Source: Sphagnum magellanicum
Taxonomy: Eukaryota; Streptophyta; Sphagnopsida; Sphagnales; Sphagnaceae
NCBI GenBank assembly: GCA_021904315.1
Contig: CM038922.1
Location: 13,863,347 to 13,927,346 of the forward strand
Direction of reading: 5' to 3'
Length of the DNA stretch: 64,000 bases
The notes beneath the pieces are model-generated. The model had not been told where the DNA came from. It was given only the letters and a program-made list of their open reading frames with translations, and made no database searches. Positions 1 to 11,965 of the stretch are shown one piece after another. Made by a program: the position numbers and the translations under genes. Every line of letters begins with the position of its first letter. Within the stretch, counting starts at the first letter, position 1.

Positions 1-2267
1 TTACGGATGGAATTGATTGAAAATGTGTTTGACTAGGTGAAAGTACACTAGGGGGGGCAAGATTATTATCATATTGTATTGTTTTTGAAAGGTACCATGT
101 TTGAACTTCAACTATATCATGATTATGAAGGATTTTCACAATGTTTTTGCATATTATAGTAGGTCAGAACCCAAAGAAATCAAATGCCAAAAAAAGTACA
201 TTTTTGAAATTTCATATGATGTGATGTTCAAATATATTTGAACCAAAAATGTATGTCACAACGTCCTAAAAAATGTGAATATATTCAAGAAATGATTGGA
301 ATGATTTTAAATTTTTATGAAATTTTTATGATCTATTAAACATTTTGCATCCATATGATTAGAATAAGCTTTTGAACTATATGAAATTTTTGATAATTAT
401 CATATCACAATTGGGTTTTTTATAAAATGATGGCCATAAGTATGTGATAAATTAAAATTTGACAAACAATCATTTTCAAATGAAAGATGACAAGAAATGT
501 GAAGTGGTTCATTTTTAAAATTCCATTTAAAATGTTTTTTAGTTGATTAATTTGAACCAAAATTAAAAATTAAAAAACATGTTATATTATATTACATATA
601 CCGTGAATATATCCATTGTTCCTTGAATCTAATCTTTTAAAAAATTCAAATAACATCAAATAACATTAACTTTATGAAAATCAAAATATAAAACCTAAAC
701 ACCAAAAATGAAGCCCAAATTAAATGCGACACATTTTGGAAGTGTATACTTTATGCACATCTCATGAAATTGCCCAAATTGGTCCCATCATACCGTGCTT
801 TCACCTCAGTGAATATCACCATGTGGGGTATATTTTAGTTCAAATATCCATTTATAAGTAACATCATTTCTATTTGTTGGCACATATGTAACATTCAAAG
901 TGTGATTTTTCTTAAAATCTATTCCAACTTTGATCCAATGGTTTTTTGCTAATGTAAAAATGATGCACTAGCTATAACTTAAAATATAATGAAAGGTTAT
1001 TGGATAATGGTTTGAACAAGAAAAACATGTGAATATTTCCAAAGGAATTTAGGACTTTTAAGACTTGTTGTCTGACCTCAATTGTTTTAATAAGCCTTTG
1101 AGGTTTTTTTTATGAATCCTTTATGTCTATTAATAGTCTACACAAAAATTGAAATGGATAAAACATGTGAACTAATGTTTACTTTATGGATGGATATAGT
1201 TGGGACCTAAGATTTGCATTTAAATCAAACATGATAAATTTCTTTTGTTATATCAAGGATAGGCTATTAAAGGTCAAGACTTGGTGGTGGATTTAGTAAT
1301 TAAGGAAAATTACGATTGTTAACTTATAAGAAGATGGTGAGGAGGGAACAATTGGTGTAAAAGAGGACATTAAATAATTTGTGAAGCTAGCGGTGGCCTA
1401 AACAAAGGACTTTGGGAAAACCATTTTTTAACGATTTTTTAATATCAATATTTTGGAAACATTTAACCAGAAAAGTAGCAAAATTAATTGAATTTACATT
1501 TTAAAAATAGTTTTCCAAGATTTTCCCAATATATTTGTCACAAAATGGAAAAGAATTGTTGAAAAAATAGCATTAACCTTATGTGGGTTTTGGATAATCT
1601 TAAATAAAACAAGGTCTTCATTATCAACATCCTTCAATGGTTATGGTGGCATTTGCATTGATTGAAAAGTAATTTTTTCATCACAACACCAAAATGTGTT
1701 TTTCATGACTAGGACATATTACAATTATGTCCTAATTTAGTCATGTAATCATATGTCCATTAGTAATATAACTTTAATCACATTTATATTATAGTATGAC
1801 TACATGACTACAAGGTAAATATTTAAGGTGGGTACTTAATTTGTATGTATCTAACTTAGGTTAAATACATATTAACTAGGTACCTACCTTAAATACTTAC
1901 CTAATAAGTACCTAGCTAGTAGCCATTAACTAGGTAATAAGTACCTACAAGTAGGTACCTATTAAGTAAGGTACCTAGTAGATACCTACCTTACATATAT
2001 ACCATTTAGGTAGTATGCACTTAATATGTACCTGTTTTAATGGGGTAAATAGTAGGTATTCTACCCTAGCTATCCCCACCTTGGTATATATGACCTACTA
2101 GGAAGGAACCTACTTTAACTAGGTGGTTAAACCCACCAAGGTACCTATTAGGTTATTGTGTAGGTTATATGTTATAGGTACCCTAGCACGGTAGTTATGT
2201 TGTTTATATAAGTTATAAAACAATTATTTATGATGATATGATGACAATTTTTATCATGTAAAAAAAT
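1..2267. other. AT-rich intergenic DNA
   Basis: No reading frame with coding character is visible on either strand. The stretch at 1830-2170 is made of short, partly palindromic variants of GGTACCTA and TAGGTA, which looks like a decayed simple repeat. I see nothing else supportable. Confidence 0.6.
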
Positions 2268-2333
2268 GTGGTGTAATGGTTAAGGATTTCATCCCTCAAT
2301 GTGCAGGTGAGGAATTTAAGTCCTCACAATTGC
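2268..2333 (+). repeat. tRNA-like patch, possible SINE head or tRNA relic
   Basis: The stretch has a tRNA A-box-like start (GGTGTAATGGTTAAGG). About 30 bases on is a hairpin with a 7-bp stem (GTGAGGA/TCCTCAC) and a 7-nt loop, in the place of a T-arm with a B-box-like core. There is no convincing acceptor stem and the B box is degenerate, so this is not a functional tRNA gene. A tRNA-derived SINE fragment or decayed pseudo-tRNA is the best reading; chance resemblance is possible. Confidence 0.3.
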
Positions 2334-5300
2334 AACCTAGTCACATAAGGTTAACTAGGTTAAGTTAAGTTCTTAGCTTAGTTTGAATACTTAACCTATA
2401 CTAGGTTGTTAGTTAGATAGGTTATCTTACATTCCTAGGTAGGTTAGGGCCTACATTTGTAGCATGTATGTTAGCCATTTAGTTGAACAGACCTAGGCTT
2501 ACCTAGCCTAAGTTAATAGGTTAGAAAAATAACCTACTAGCCATGTTTTCATGGTTATAGTTGAAAACGTCATAGTCATAAAATACATGTCCTTTATGAC
2601 TATAGTTGTAAAAGACATTTTAAAATATGACATGTTTTATTCAACTACATAGTCATGTAGTCATGGATGGTGTCCATGTATGCCAAATGATTTCATTAAA
2701 TTTTGAGTGAATTCATTTGTCTAATGGACATGGACTAATGAACTGCACCCACATTTTGTAGTAATAAACACAATATTATTAAATGATAGTTTAATTTTCA
2801 AAAAATGTGAACAAATTCAATGAATGTGAAAGAACTTGTTGCAAGATGTTTTCAAAATAACTTTTGTTTAATCACATAATGAATGGAGTTTAGTTAATGG
2901 TTTTTTTTCAAGAATTTAAAAAAAAATTATTTGAATTTTTAATCAAATATATTTATTTTGTTAAATAAATACTAGAATAAGGTCCAAGCTTATTTTTTAT
3001 TTCTTACACTTGAGCAAAAATTGAAAAAAATGTCAAAAATTGGATTTTCAAGTGGTTTCATAGTTAATGTGATAAAGTTAGAGTGTTGCACATCTTTAAT
3101 TAACAAAATGTTATGTAGTTTGATGGCAAAGGCATTAAGATGTTTCCATGAAGTCTTGAGTTGAAATTTGGGTAAATTGTGAAACAAATTTCAACATGCA
3201 TCACAAATATGTACATCATAGATGTATGGTTGTATATAGGTAGGGATTGATAGGTAGGCACTAATGTTGTATGTTATTAATTTTTGAATGTACCAAACTA
3301 GTCCTAGTATCAATAGTTTTTTTTTCCATACTTGGTATGTATTGGTATCATGCACATTTAAAAAACTTTCACACTAGTCACCTATTAATGTAATTAAATA
3401 CATGGTTGATTTTTTCCTGGTATATGGTAAGTATGAACTTCGTATTGGGGCATATTTTAAACCAAATATAAACTTGGTATTATCTTAAATTTCATACTAT
3501 ATTGTTATGTTATTTAATATTAGTATTTATACCAATATTATATATTTAGGTTGCACCTTATATATTGGTACAATGCTAATAAAAACCTACTTACCTACCT
3601 ATTTAAGACCTACCTATCAACCACAAATAAATATTCTTAGAATTATTTGACCATAAATTGTAATAAATATTTTATGGGATAGAAAAATATTTTTCCAAAA
3701 AAATCTTTGTACAAAACTAACAACTAAGCATATTGACAAGTCAAAACATCAATCAAAAAGACATTTGTCAAAATGCTTATGTTGAAATTGATTTGTCCAA
3801 AATAACATTTTTGTCAAATTAAACGAATATCAAGATAGGTATTTTTTTCACACCAATTTCTTTGATTGAAAAGATTGAGATTTCTTTATAGTAATTGGAT
3901 CATGGAATCATCACATACTTGTAGAAATTCAACCATAGCTTGAATTCTTATAGGAGATATTGTCCTCCCAATGAATAATTGAACATGTTTTTACAAAGAC
4001 GACATCCCAATGCCATGTTTTTGAAATTATAGGTTTTATGAGGATTCATAATTCCCAATAAATGGGTCTAATTTAAACATGTGACACCATTATCTTGTAG
4101 CTCTTGTCAAAATATTTCCAAATCTAAGGCAAAGAACTCAATTGAACATCACTTGCTTTTCTAAACTACATTTGACTAGTTGGAAATTATTTGGTTGTTA
4201 TCCTTTTTTAACCTTTAAATCTTCATAGTTATTAGGAAACACCTTACATTTGGCAACATGAATTCCCATTATTTTGTAAGTCTCATTGAAAATTTTGAAA
4301 TGATACTAAAATTGTTTCATTTAGACATGTTTTGACTTCCCAAAATCTCATTCTTGAAATCCAAGATTCTTTGAAATCCCAATTCACACAACTTGAGGGC
4401 TCAAGAGTTTTCATCTTTCATTGTCACACACCTTTAACATAGTTTGAAAATGTTTCCATTTCTTTTGTTCTATCATATGCTTTGGGTTTATGTTTAGCTT
4501 ACTCTCTTCCTTGTCCTAACCTTGCATATGATAATATTAAGCTAATCCTTGTCCTAGCCTTGCTTATGATAATATAAGTCAATCATAGCTTTAGATTACT
4601 TAAAAAACTAGTCAAATCTATTTTTTCATATAAAAAATTAAATTTATATAAGGTAAGGTTCCCACTAGGCTATGTAAAGCTTTACATATTTTTGTAAGGT
4701 CTTAGCCAAGGTGTTGAATCAAAATCTATTACATTAATTAAAAAGAGGAGAAAAGATTTGTTTAAAAAAAAAAAGGCTTCTAAGATCTTCAATTGCCTTC
4801 AAATACCTCAAATCCATTTCACAATAACTTAATCTAATCAATGCCGAAGAAGTTTCACCAAACTTTTCACTAGTTACTTCAAAATCATGGAATAACCCCC
4901 AACTTTTATTGCTACCGATAATTGACCCCTTTTTGTCGAAATAATTAATGATTTTTCAAAAATTTTGGGTGTTAATTTGGAAACTTTTGACATCTTAAGA
5001 CTTAAGGTCTAAACATTTTATGTAGGTAATTGTTGAGGTAGAAGCCATGTTTCCCCTTGTTGGGAGGTTTATAAGATCAAATCTCCGGATTTCAAGATTA
5101 TTAATTTTCCCAAAATCTCTTGTGTTGTGCCAAGTTCCTACCATGTTCCATGGATGAACATCATTGGGACTCACAAGTATGGTACTAACAAGGTAATCTT
5201 ACATTTTGAGGCACCTATCTATCTCTCTCTAGGTGCCAACCTCCAAAGTCTCACATCAAAATATTATAACAAGAACATATGGAGCTAGTGCCAAAATAAA

Positions 5301-5471
5301 TGGAAGAGTCAACTTCCAAAGTATTCACCTCATATAATCATAAGAACATCTCAGCTAAAAACCTAAAACAAGCAGCTCATCTTGTACAAAAGATCTATGC
5401 TGCCCACCCACCTGATAGCAAAATCTCAAACCAAATAGGAAATATCCCCATGAAGTCCCCCTCCCAAAAAA
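2334..5471. other. AT-rich intergenic DNA
   Basis: No gene is supported. The sequence is strongly AT-rich with poly-A/T runs and stray TAGGTA simple repeats. Confidence 0.6.
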
Positions 5472-5720
5472 CAAAGAACTCACCAATTCACACTGTAACA
5501 AACACCTGGTGAATATTCTTTGAAAACCAAATGAACTCACACTTCACACTAACACCCACCCAGTGAACATTCCTCAAGAAACAAAAGGAACTCACAATTC
5601 ACACTAACACCCAACCAGTGAACATTCCTCAAGAAACAAAAGGAACTCACAATTCACACTAAAACCCCTGAAAGAAAAAAAACTCACAAATCACACTAAC
5701 AGCTAGTGAACATTTTTCCT
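5472..5720 (+). repeat. Minisatellite, about 60-bp unit, 4-5 copies
   Basis: Units start near 5472, 5529, 5586, 5643 and 5675. Each has the core GAACTCACAATTCACACTAAC, followed in full units by a CAGTGAACATTCCTCAAG-like tail. The two central units are nearly identical and the outer ones are diverged or shortened. The open frames crossing it have no protein resemblance. Confidence 0.8.
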
Positions 5721-5847
5721 TCATTGTCCCATAATAGTCTCTCTCCCCTTATTACACACAGAGGCAGAGCCAAGCCAATAAATGGATGTGTAAACTTCCA
5801 AAATATATCACTTCTCAATATCAGTTATAAGGGAGACATCATCTAGT

Positions 5848-5886
5848 GAGGTAGGTAGGTAGGTAGGTAGGTACCTATGTAGGTAC
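5848..5886 (+). repeat. TAGG microsatellite
   Basis: Consecutive GGTA/TAGG tetranucleotides, the same simple repeat that recurs near 17264-17290. Confidence 0.85.
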
Positions 5887-5989
5887 ATAAATAAGAATGG
5901 GGGGTACCAAGTGTCAACTTCCAAAGTATAATATTATTATGATAAATAAATTCTGCTAGGTACTGGAGTATTAGTGTTGGGTGGTATTT

Positions 5990-6120
5990 CATTTGGGAGC
6001 ATTTGATTCCATTTGGGTGGAGCATTTGGTCCATTTTGGAGAATTTGATCCATTTTAGAGCATTGGGGAGAATTGGGTCCATTTTGGAGCATTTGAGGAT
6101 TTTGGTGCATTTTGGAGTAT
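5990..6120 (+). repeat. Degenerate ~20-bp tandem repeat (GGAGCATTTGRTCCATTTTG)
   Basis: Six or so diverged copies of a 20-24-base unit containing GGAGCATTTG and TCCATTTTGG. A TG microsatellite follows at about 6119-6138. It lies roughly 600 bases upstream of the DP start codon. Confidence 0.65.
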
Positions 6121-6693
6121 GTGTGTGTGTGTGTGTGTTTTTTTTCCTGTTTGGTAGGTTGTGTTTTTAGGAGGGTTTTGTTTTTGTCGGTGAAATTCTG
6201 TTGTCATTCATTGCATTCAACCCCCTTTTTTGTTGTTGTTGTGTTGTGAGTTTGCGGGGTTTGGGTTTGTTTTGTTGCGTTGGTTTTGGAGTTTGTTGGG
6301 AAGCTTGTTTTGTTGTTTGGGATTTGAGGTTTGTTGCTACATTTGGGCAAATGAGAGAGATGGGTTGAAGAGGAAGGAAGAAAGAAGAAATGGGTTGTCG
6401 TGGTTATTGAATATTATGGTGTTTGTTCACTTCTTCTTCATGTGGAAGTTTTCATGAATTTAGGGTTTTCCATACACAACATCCGATTTTGTTTCTTTGT
6501 TTTCTTTTGTGTGTTTGGATTTTCTTCTTTCTTCTTTGTTTTCTTCCTCCTCCTCTTGGGTTTCAACTTGCATTTCTCTCTGCATTTTTTTGGGGTGGTG
6601 GGTCACATTTTTGTCGCTGCTGTTTCTTTCTTTCCATAATCCAGTTTTGCACATACTAAGGAGGAGGAGGAGGAGGAGGAGGAGGCGAAGAAG

Positions 6694-9657
6694 ATGGGAA
6701 GCAGCAATGGTGTTGACTCCCGGTTGCTGCAGCACTTGGATGGAGCAGCAGATGACCCTGACTCTCCTGACACTGATGTCACTGGGTTTGTGATCTCTTC
6801 TTCTTTCTCCTCTACTAGGGTGACATTTGTTTTGTTTTGTGTTTTTATTCCCCCCACCCCATCTCCATCTGCAAAGTGGTTTCCTTGAGGATTAGAATCA
6901 AAAAAGTTTTGAGTACAAAATTCCTTTTCTGAGCATCACCAAAGCTTCCTTGAGGATTAGAATCAAAACGGTTTCCCCCACTTCTTGAGCAAAAAGCTTC
7001 AGTACAAATTGGTCTTTCTGACCACCACCCATGTGATTGCTGAATGAGTAATTCCTCTCATACTTGAAAGAAAGAGAGTTTGTGATGATGACGACGACGA
7101 TGGTCTTTTGAAAAATTTGATTTTGAGGAATGGTTTGTTCTTGTTTTCAGAAGATCTGTTGTTCTGGTTGTGGTTGAGTTGTCATGGTTGGTTTGGTTCA
7201 TTCATTCAGGGGAAAGAAGAAGCGAGGTCCGCGAGCTCCTGCTGGAGAGAAAAATGGAAAAGGTCTTCGGCATTTTAGCATGAAAGGTCAGGTTTTCCCC
7301 ACTTCAACTGCTGAGTTATCTAACTGCAAATTGAACTTTGGATGGATCTGTCAGTGTGTGGATCATTTGTTGTTGTTGCTTCTCTGTTGGGTTTACTCAC
7401 AACCACAATAGGTATTATTGTAAGTTTGGTTTGTCTGTAACAGAACAAACTCCACAGCTGTCAGTTTCATGGAGGGTGGTGAATTTTATACCTGATTTCT
7501 TTTTTGATGCAGGAGATTTTTGGTTCCCTAATCTCTCACTCTTTGTGGGCATGTGTTACTCTCTGAGGTTGCAGTCTGCGAGAAGGTGGAGAGCAAAGGT
7601 CGGACAACTTACAATGAGGCATGTTCTTTCCCTTCTTCTTCTTTGCCCTTTTCTCCCATGTGCTGCTTCTTTTGTTGCTGATTGACCCATTTTGTCTGTC
7701 TGCTCATGGGGAATCATGTTTTGGACTTGGGAGGCAGCAACAGTCTGTTTTCTGGGACTCTCTAATGAACCCTGTTTCTGGGTTGTGCAGGTGGCAGATG
7801 AACTAGTAGCTGAGTTCACAAATCCAGATAGTCCTCACATTTCACCAGATCAGGTATTGGCATGGTGCAATGATGGTAATGTAGTTTCAGAGAGAGAAGG
7901 TGGTGTATTTATTACATGGGAAAAAATGATCCATTAGGGGAGCTTTTGTTCTTTAATGTGAAGTTATTATTTGGATTTGCCTACCATCTGGCTGCATGCT
8001 GACAAAGAAATTCGTGATAAGGAATTGTTCATTGTCCTCTCTTACTTCCAACCTTTCCAGGTATCCAAGGATTGATGAATTTCAAATTGATTGATTCTTT
8101 TTGGCAGCAACAATATGATGAAAAGAATATACGGCGACGGGTGTATGATGCATTGAATGTGCTCATGGCCATGGGCATCATTTTGAAGGACAAAAAGGAC
8201 ATCCAATGGAAGGGGCTTCCTTCTGCCAGCCTTGATGATGTTCAAGAACTTAAGGTGAACTTCCCCATTCTTTTGACATGGTTTTAACTTTGTGTTAAAC
8301 CTTTGTTCAGAAAGAACCTGAACATGAAAAAACCATGGATGATGATTGTCAGGTTTTCACGCCCTCTAACCCTTGTTGATGTTTTATGTATTTTTGTAAT
8401 TTCTCTCTTCAGGCTGAAGGGATGCGGGTCAGAGGAAGGATAGAAAGGAAAGCTGCCTATTTACATGAGCTTCAAGCTCAGGTACCCACCTGCTTTGTTA
8501 TGACAAAGTTTGATGAGTTGTCTATGGCATGATCCTTATGATCTGTATCCACTGAACAACTGCCCAGCCTGCTCTGGGTCCTGTGGTTTGTTGAAGTTTG
8601 GTTGGAGAAAAGTACGGAGTGTTTTTCTTCTTATGTAATTGGGTCCTGGTGGGTTTGGGTTATGGAAGATGACAGGCCTGCAGAATCTAGTAAGTCGTAA
8701 TGAAAGACTTTATCATGGGACCAACTCTGTTCCAGCTGGTGGTGTTGCTCTACCCTTCATTCTTGTGCAGGTTTGACATTATACTTATGTAGGCCCTAAG
8801 TATATACGAGGGATAATTTCTGCTCTTTTGGGTGTCTCAAAAGCAGTCAGTTTGGGTCATTGTAGATGACTTTCATATATCATCCTAGTGTAGCAAATTG
8901 TTGCAAAATGTGATTCACGAGCAGGTAATGTTTCTTTTGTTTTGTGGGCATGTAGAGTTAATTTTTGTTAACTGCGCTTCTGTTCTTATCTGCTGATGAT
9001 GGTTGTATCCTTTGAATTTTGGCATTGAATCTCAGACCCGGCCACAGGCAACTGTGGAAGTGGAGATTTCAGAAGACATGCAAGTTGTGCACTTTGACTT
9101 CAACAGGTTTTCTCTTCCTTTTCATTTGTGTATCTGAGATTTTATATCTGGAACTTCCAGTTGCTCTAAGTCTTTGATGTTTGATTTGAAAGTGGATGGG
9201 TCTGAATACAGTGTCCACTTGGATATTCTCAGTAGGTGGCAGGCAATCACACTATGCATCTTGATGTGTTATGAGGGTTCAATGGATTCATTTCATGGCA
9301 AATGGTTTTGAGTTTGCCAACTGCAGTCTGATCTTTAGAATATTGTCTTTTTGCAGTACTCCATTTGAGCTGCATGATGATGCATATGTGCTCAAGGCAA
9401 TGAGTTTGCAGGAGCATCAAGGCTCTGAAACTGCTGAGGTTATGGGACACACAGATTTTGACGATGGGCTTGGCTGTAACTTTGATGAGGATTCTCCACC
9501 TCTTTCTAGCATTTTTCAGCACTCCTCATTTCCGCCTCATACTACCTCACCTTACTACCCTGTGAGCATGCCCAGTGCTGCTGCAAAAGGCTCACCATGG
9601 CCCCCGGTTCCAGGTATCCTCAAGGCAAGGGTGAAGCATGAAAATCTCTCATCATGA
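6694..9657 (+). CDS. DP: E2F dimerisation partner (DP) transcription factor, 321 aa
   Basis: DP proteins pair with E2F factors and bind E2F sites in cell-cycle promoters in the nucleus. I assembled nine exons with consistent phase: 6694-6785, 7210-7286, 7575-7618, 7791-7853, 8108-8254, 8413-8481, 8669-8770, 9036-9106, 9357-9657. The winged-helix DNA-binding domain spans about residues 46-125 and contains [15 protein letters not shown] and the DEF-type [11 protein letters not shown] (residues 101-111). The dimerisation region follows, with [14 protein letters not shown] and [15 protein letters not shown] (to about 228), and then an acidic, Ser/Pro-rich tail. The size is within the family range. 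The start ATG follows a GGA/GAG repeat. Intron 3 (7619-7790) must use a GC donor to keep the conserved junction NEVADEL. An alternative 3' end is listed separately. Family assignment is firm; orthology to a particular DP is not. Confidence 0.94.
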
Positions 9658-9948
9658 CATTTCTGAGCTGTGATTCAGGTGCTATTTTTCTTCTGTTCCC
9701 AGTCCCCATGGTCCTCTTGGCTTCCTGTAGCTTTCATACATATTTTCTGGGCGCTTTTGCTCTGCACTCCTCTCTCTACCTGCCAGACTAGAATTTTCAT
9801 CATGTTTGCTGGTTTGTTTGATAGCACTTTGTGGGTCATTTGTTTCCAGTCTTTCGAGGCCCAATAAACTAGTTGGGCTTAGCATTGGGTCTCACAAAGT
9901 ATGGTGCATTTCCTATTTGCTTGTGTGTACTCTCCTCTATCTTTGTGT

Positions 9949-9975
9949 TTCTCTCTCTCTCTCTCTCTCTCTCTC
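9949..9975 (+). repeat. CT microsatellite
   Basis: A run of CT dinucleotides downstream of the short-form DP stop codon, inside the possible long-form intron. Confidence 0.8.
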
Positions 9976-10362
9976 CTTGATCCTTGCTCTCTTTTAGAGA
10001 CTTCCAGCTTTAGTTAGACCTGAATCCCAGCTTATAGGCTTCAATTAGTGGAACCTGTCAGTTCACAAGTCGTGATATGGCAGTTCTGTCTTGTCTATGC
10101 CCCGAAGGAACAGCACAACAAAATGCCTATGAAATGACAAAATAAATCCCATCTTCTCTGAGATGCAATGTGAATTCAAATTCTGTGCTTTTCTGTATCA
10201 TCCAATTGTTGTTCCTTTTTGTCATTTCTTGGGGCCTCTGAGGTTTCCATGAACTTGTTTGGATTCAGTGCCTCGTGTTTTGAGAATTCTCTCTTGCTTT
10301 CTGGCTTTCCTCTTTGGCATCGGAAACTGTTTGTAAATCAGAAGAGATGGGCTTTCTGTGGA

Positions 10363-10578
10363 TAAAAACAGGGGAGGCAATAGGCACAAGAAGACCCAAG
10401 TCTAGAACAATCACATTACATGTGGATGATGGGTATAGTCATTAAACCCTAAACCTTGAACCCATATCAACAAAAACAGGGAGGCAATAGGCACAAGAAG
10501 ACGAAGTCTAGAACAATCACATTACATGCGGATGATGGGTATATAGTCCTTAAACCCTAAACCTTAAACCCATATCAA
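10363..10578 (+). repeat. Tandem duplication, two ~108-bp units with telomere-like core
   Basis: Two nearly identical units begin AAAAACAGGG(G)AGGCAATAGG. Each ends with a TAAACCCTAAACC stretch and CCCATATCAA. They lie between the short and long 3' ends of the DP gene. The CCCTAAA motif is the plant telomere repeat in reverse orientation. Confidence 0.85.
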
Positions 10579-10777
10579 TTTGCCAGAATTGATACTGAAT
10601 TAGTTTCTTCATTGTTCAGTGACTTGGCAGATGATGTACTTAGTACATGCAAAAGCTCAAGCTAACAAAATTTTGTTCTATTTTAGGAAAAATTATAAGA
10701 ATGTATCAGAAATGGGAGACTATTTTCCTTGAAATAAATGCAAACATTGTTTAAGAGTAGTTGATGTTGGTCTGCAG

Positions 10778-11672
10778 TTTGTGATCCTGTGATGGTTGAC
10801 GATGGTGAGTTTTATGTCACACCAGACCTGGTTCCTGTCTATTGTGACAAGGTATGTCCTGTGGTCTTGTATCTTCACCACTTTCAAAGCAGAGAAATTG
10901 AAACTACTCTCAGAAGTGTCTCATCTCAGATATAAGAGACAGATGTTTCAGGTAGTAGTTATCCCTGTGAATGGACATATTGCTTTTGGCTGCGCTGCCA
11001 TATCAATCTGTTGCCTCCATTTCATATCATGAACTCCTCAAAAGAAATTGTGACAATGGGAGAGACTGGTCACCTGAGGGATTCCTGTAGTAGCTTCTAA
11101 TAGCCACCAGGATGCCATCTGTTCCCAACAAATTCTTATGTTTACAACCTTATTTTTTTATGTTCTCCCTCACCAATGCAGCTGTGGTTCCCTCTTGGTG
11201 TATGTCTTGTTATTGCTTGGTATATATGTGCAGTGTTTTGCTGTGCACTCACAGTCTTCTTTGACTGCTGGGACAAAGTAGGTTGTTCCAGCAGCATCTA
11301 TGCTCACTCCAAATAAGTTTGAAGCGGAACATCTAACCCATCGCTGGTGTGATGACTGTCCTTCTTTAAAGCAACAGAATTAATTTATTTTTCTTTATAC
11401 TTTGAAGAAGATTCCACACATGCTAGCTTATGTCTATATGTAATCACCTGGGCAAAACAATCCTTTGTGTCCTGCCTCTATTGTACCTCACACTTCTTGT
11501 TATATTTCTCATCATTTTAGGCATGGTCATAGATCATCTGGTCTTTTCTAATAAGCATTTCAATACAGAAGAAAGTAAGGGGCAAGTTGGCAGTATTGAA
11601 ACAGAGGCAGATGCATTGGAGGCTTGCTGTGACTTGCATGATACAGGCCCATCAAAGGTTAGTCTCTCTTAA
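10778..11672 (+). CDS. Possible alternative 3' exons of the DP gene
   Basis: If the last DP exon is cut at 9613 (donor CCAG|GTATCC, phase 1), an exon at 10778-10851 joins in frame (acceptor TCTGCAG, donor AAG|GTATGT). It encodes DPVMVDDGEFYVTPDLVPVY. A terminal exon at 11556-11672 (acceptor CTAATAAG) then continues in frame with NTEESKGQVGSIETEADALE and reaches a stop. The product would be 370 aa instead of 321, with a different acidic C-terminus. Phases match at both joins and both exons have codon-like composition. No homology I can recall confirms them, and they could be chance. Confidence 0.45.
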
Positions 11673-11965
11673 TTTTCTTGTCTCCTATACGAGATTATTG
11701 TGTTTCAGCATATCTGCATCTCAGCAAATGAAATCATTGGTCCTTGTTGCTTGTCCTTTTCTCATTTAGTCTCTGTGTTAGTCCTTTCAGTTCATGGTGG
11801 CCTGTTAGTAGTTTGCCAACAGATAGTGAAGGGATCAACTGGAATACCTGTATCTGTACTTACAAAGCAACCATGGTAGAAAATGCTCCACAACTCTGAA
11901 GCTCTGCCTTCACTGAGCCTGGTGGTGGTTGTGTGGCATGATGTGCCAGAGCAGAGACATTACAC
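11673..11965. other. Convergent 3' spacer
   Basis: About 290 bases lie between the possible long DP 3' end on the plus strand and the stop of the minus-strand gene. No further coding sequence is visible; it probably holds 3' UTRs of both genes. Confidence 0.5.

Noticed and set aside
6460..6857. Lys/Glu- and Ser-rich minus-strand frames near the DP start
   Set aside because: Produced by GGA and TTC simple repeats in the DP leader; no splice context or homology.
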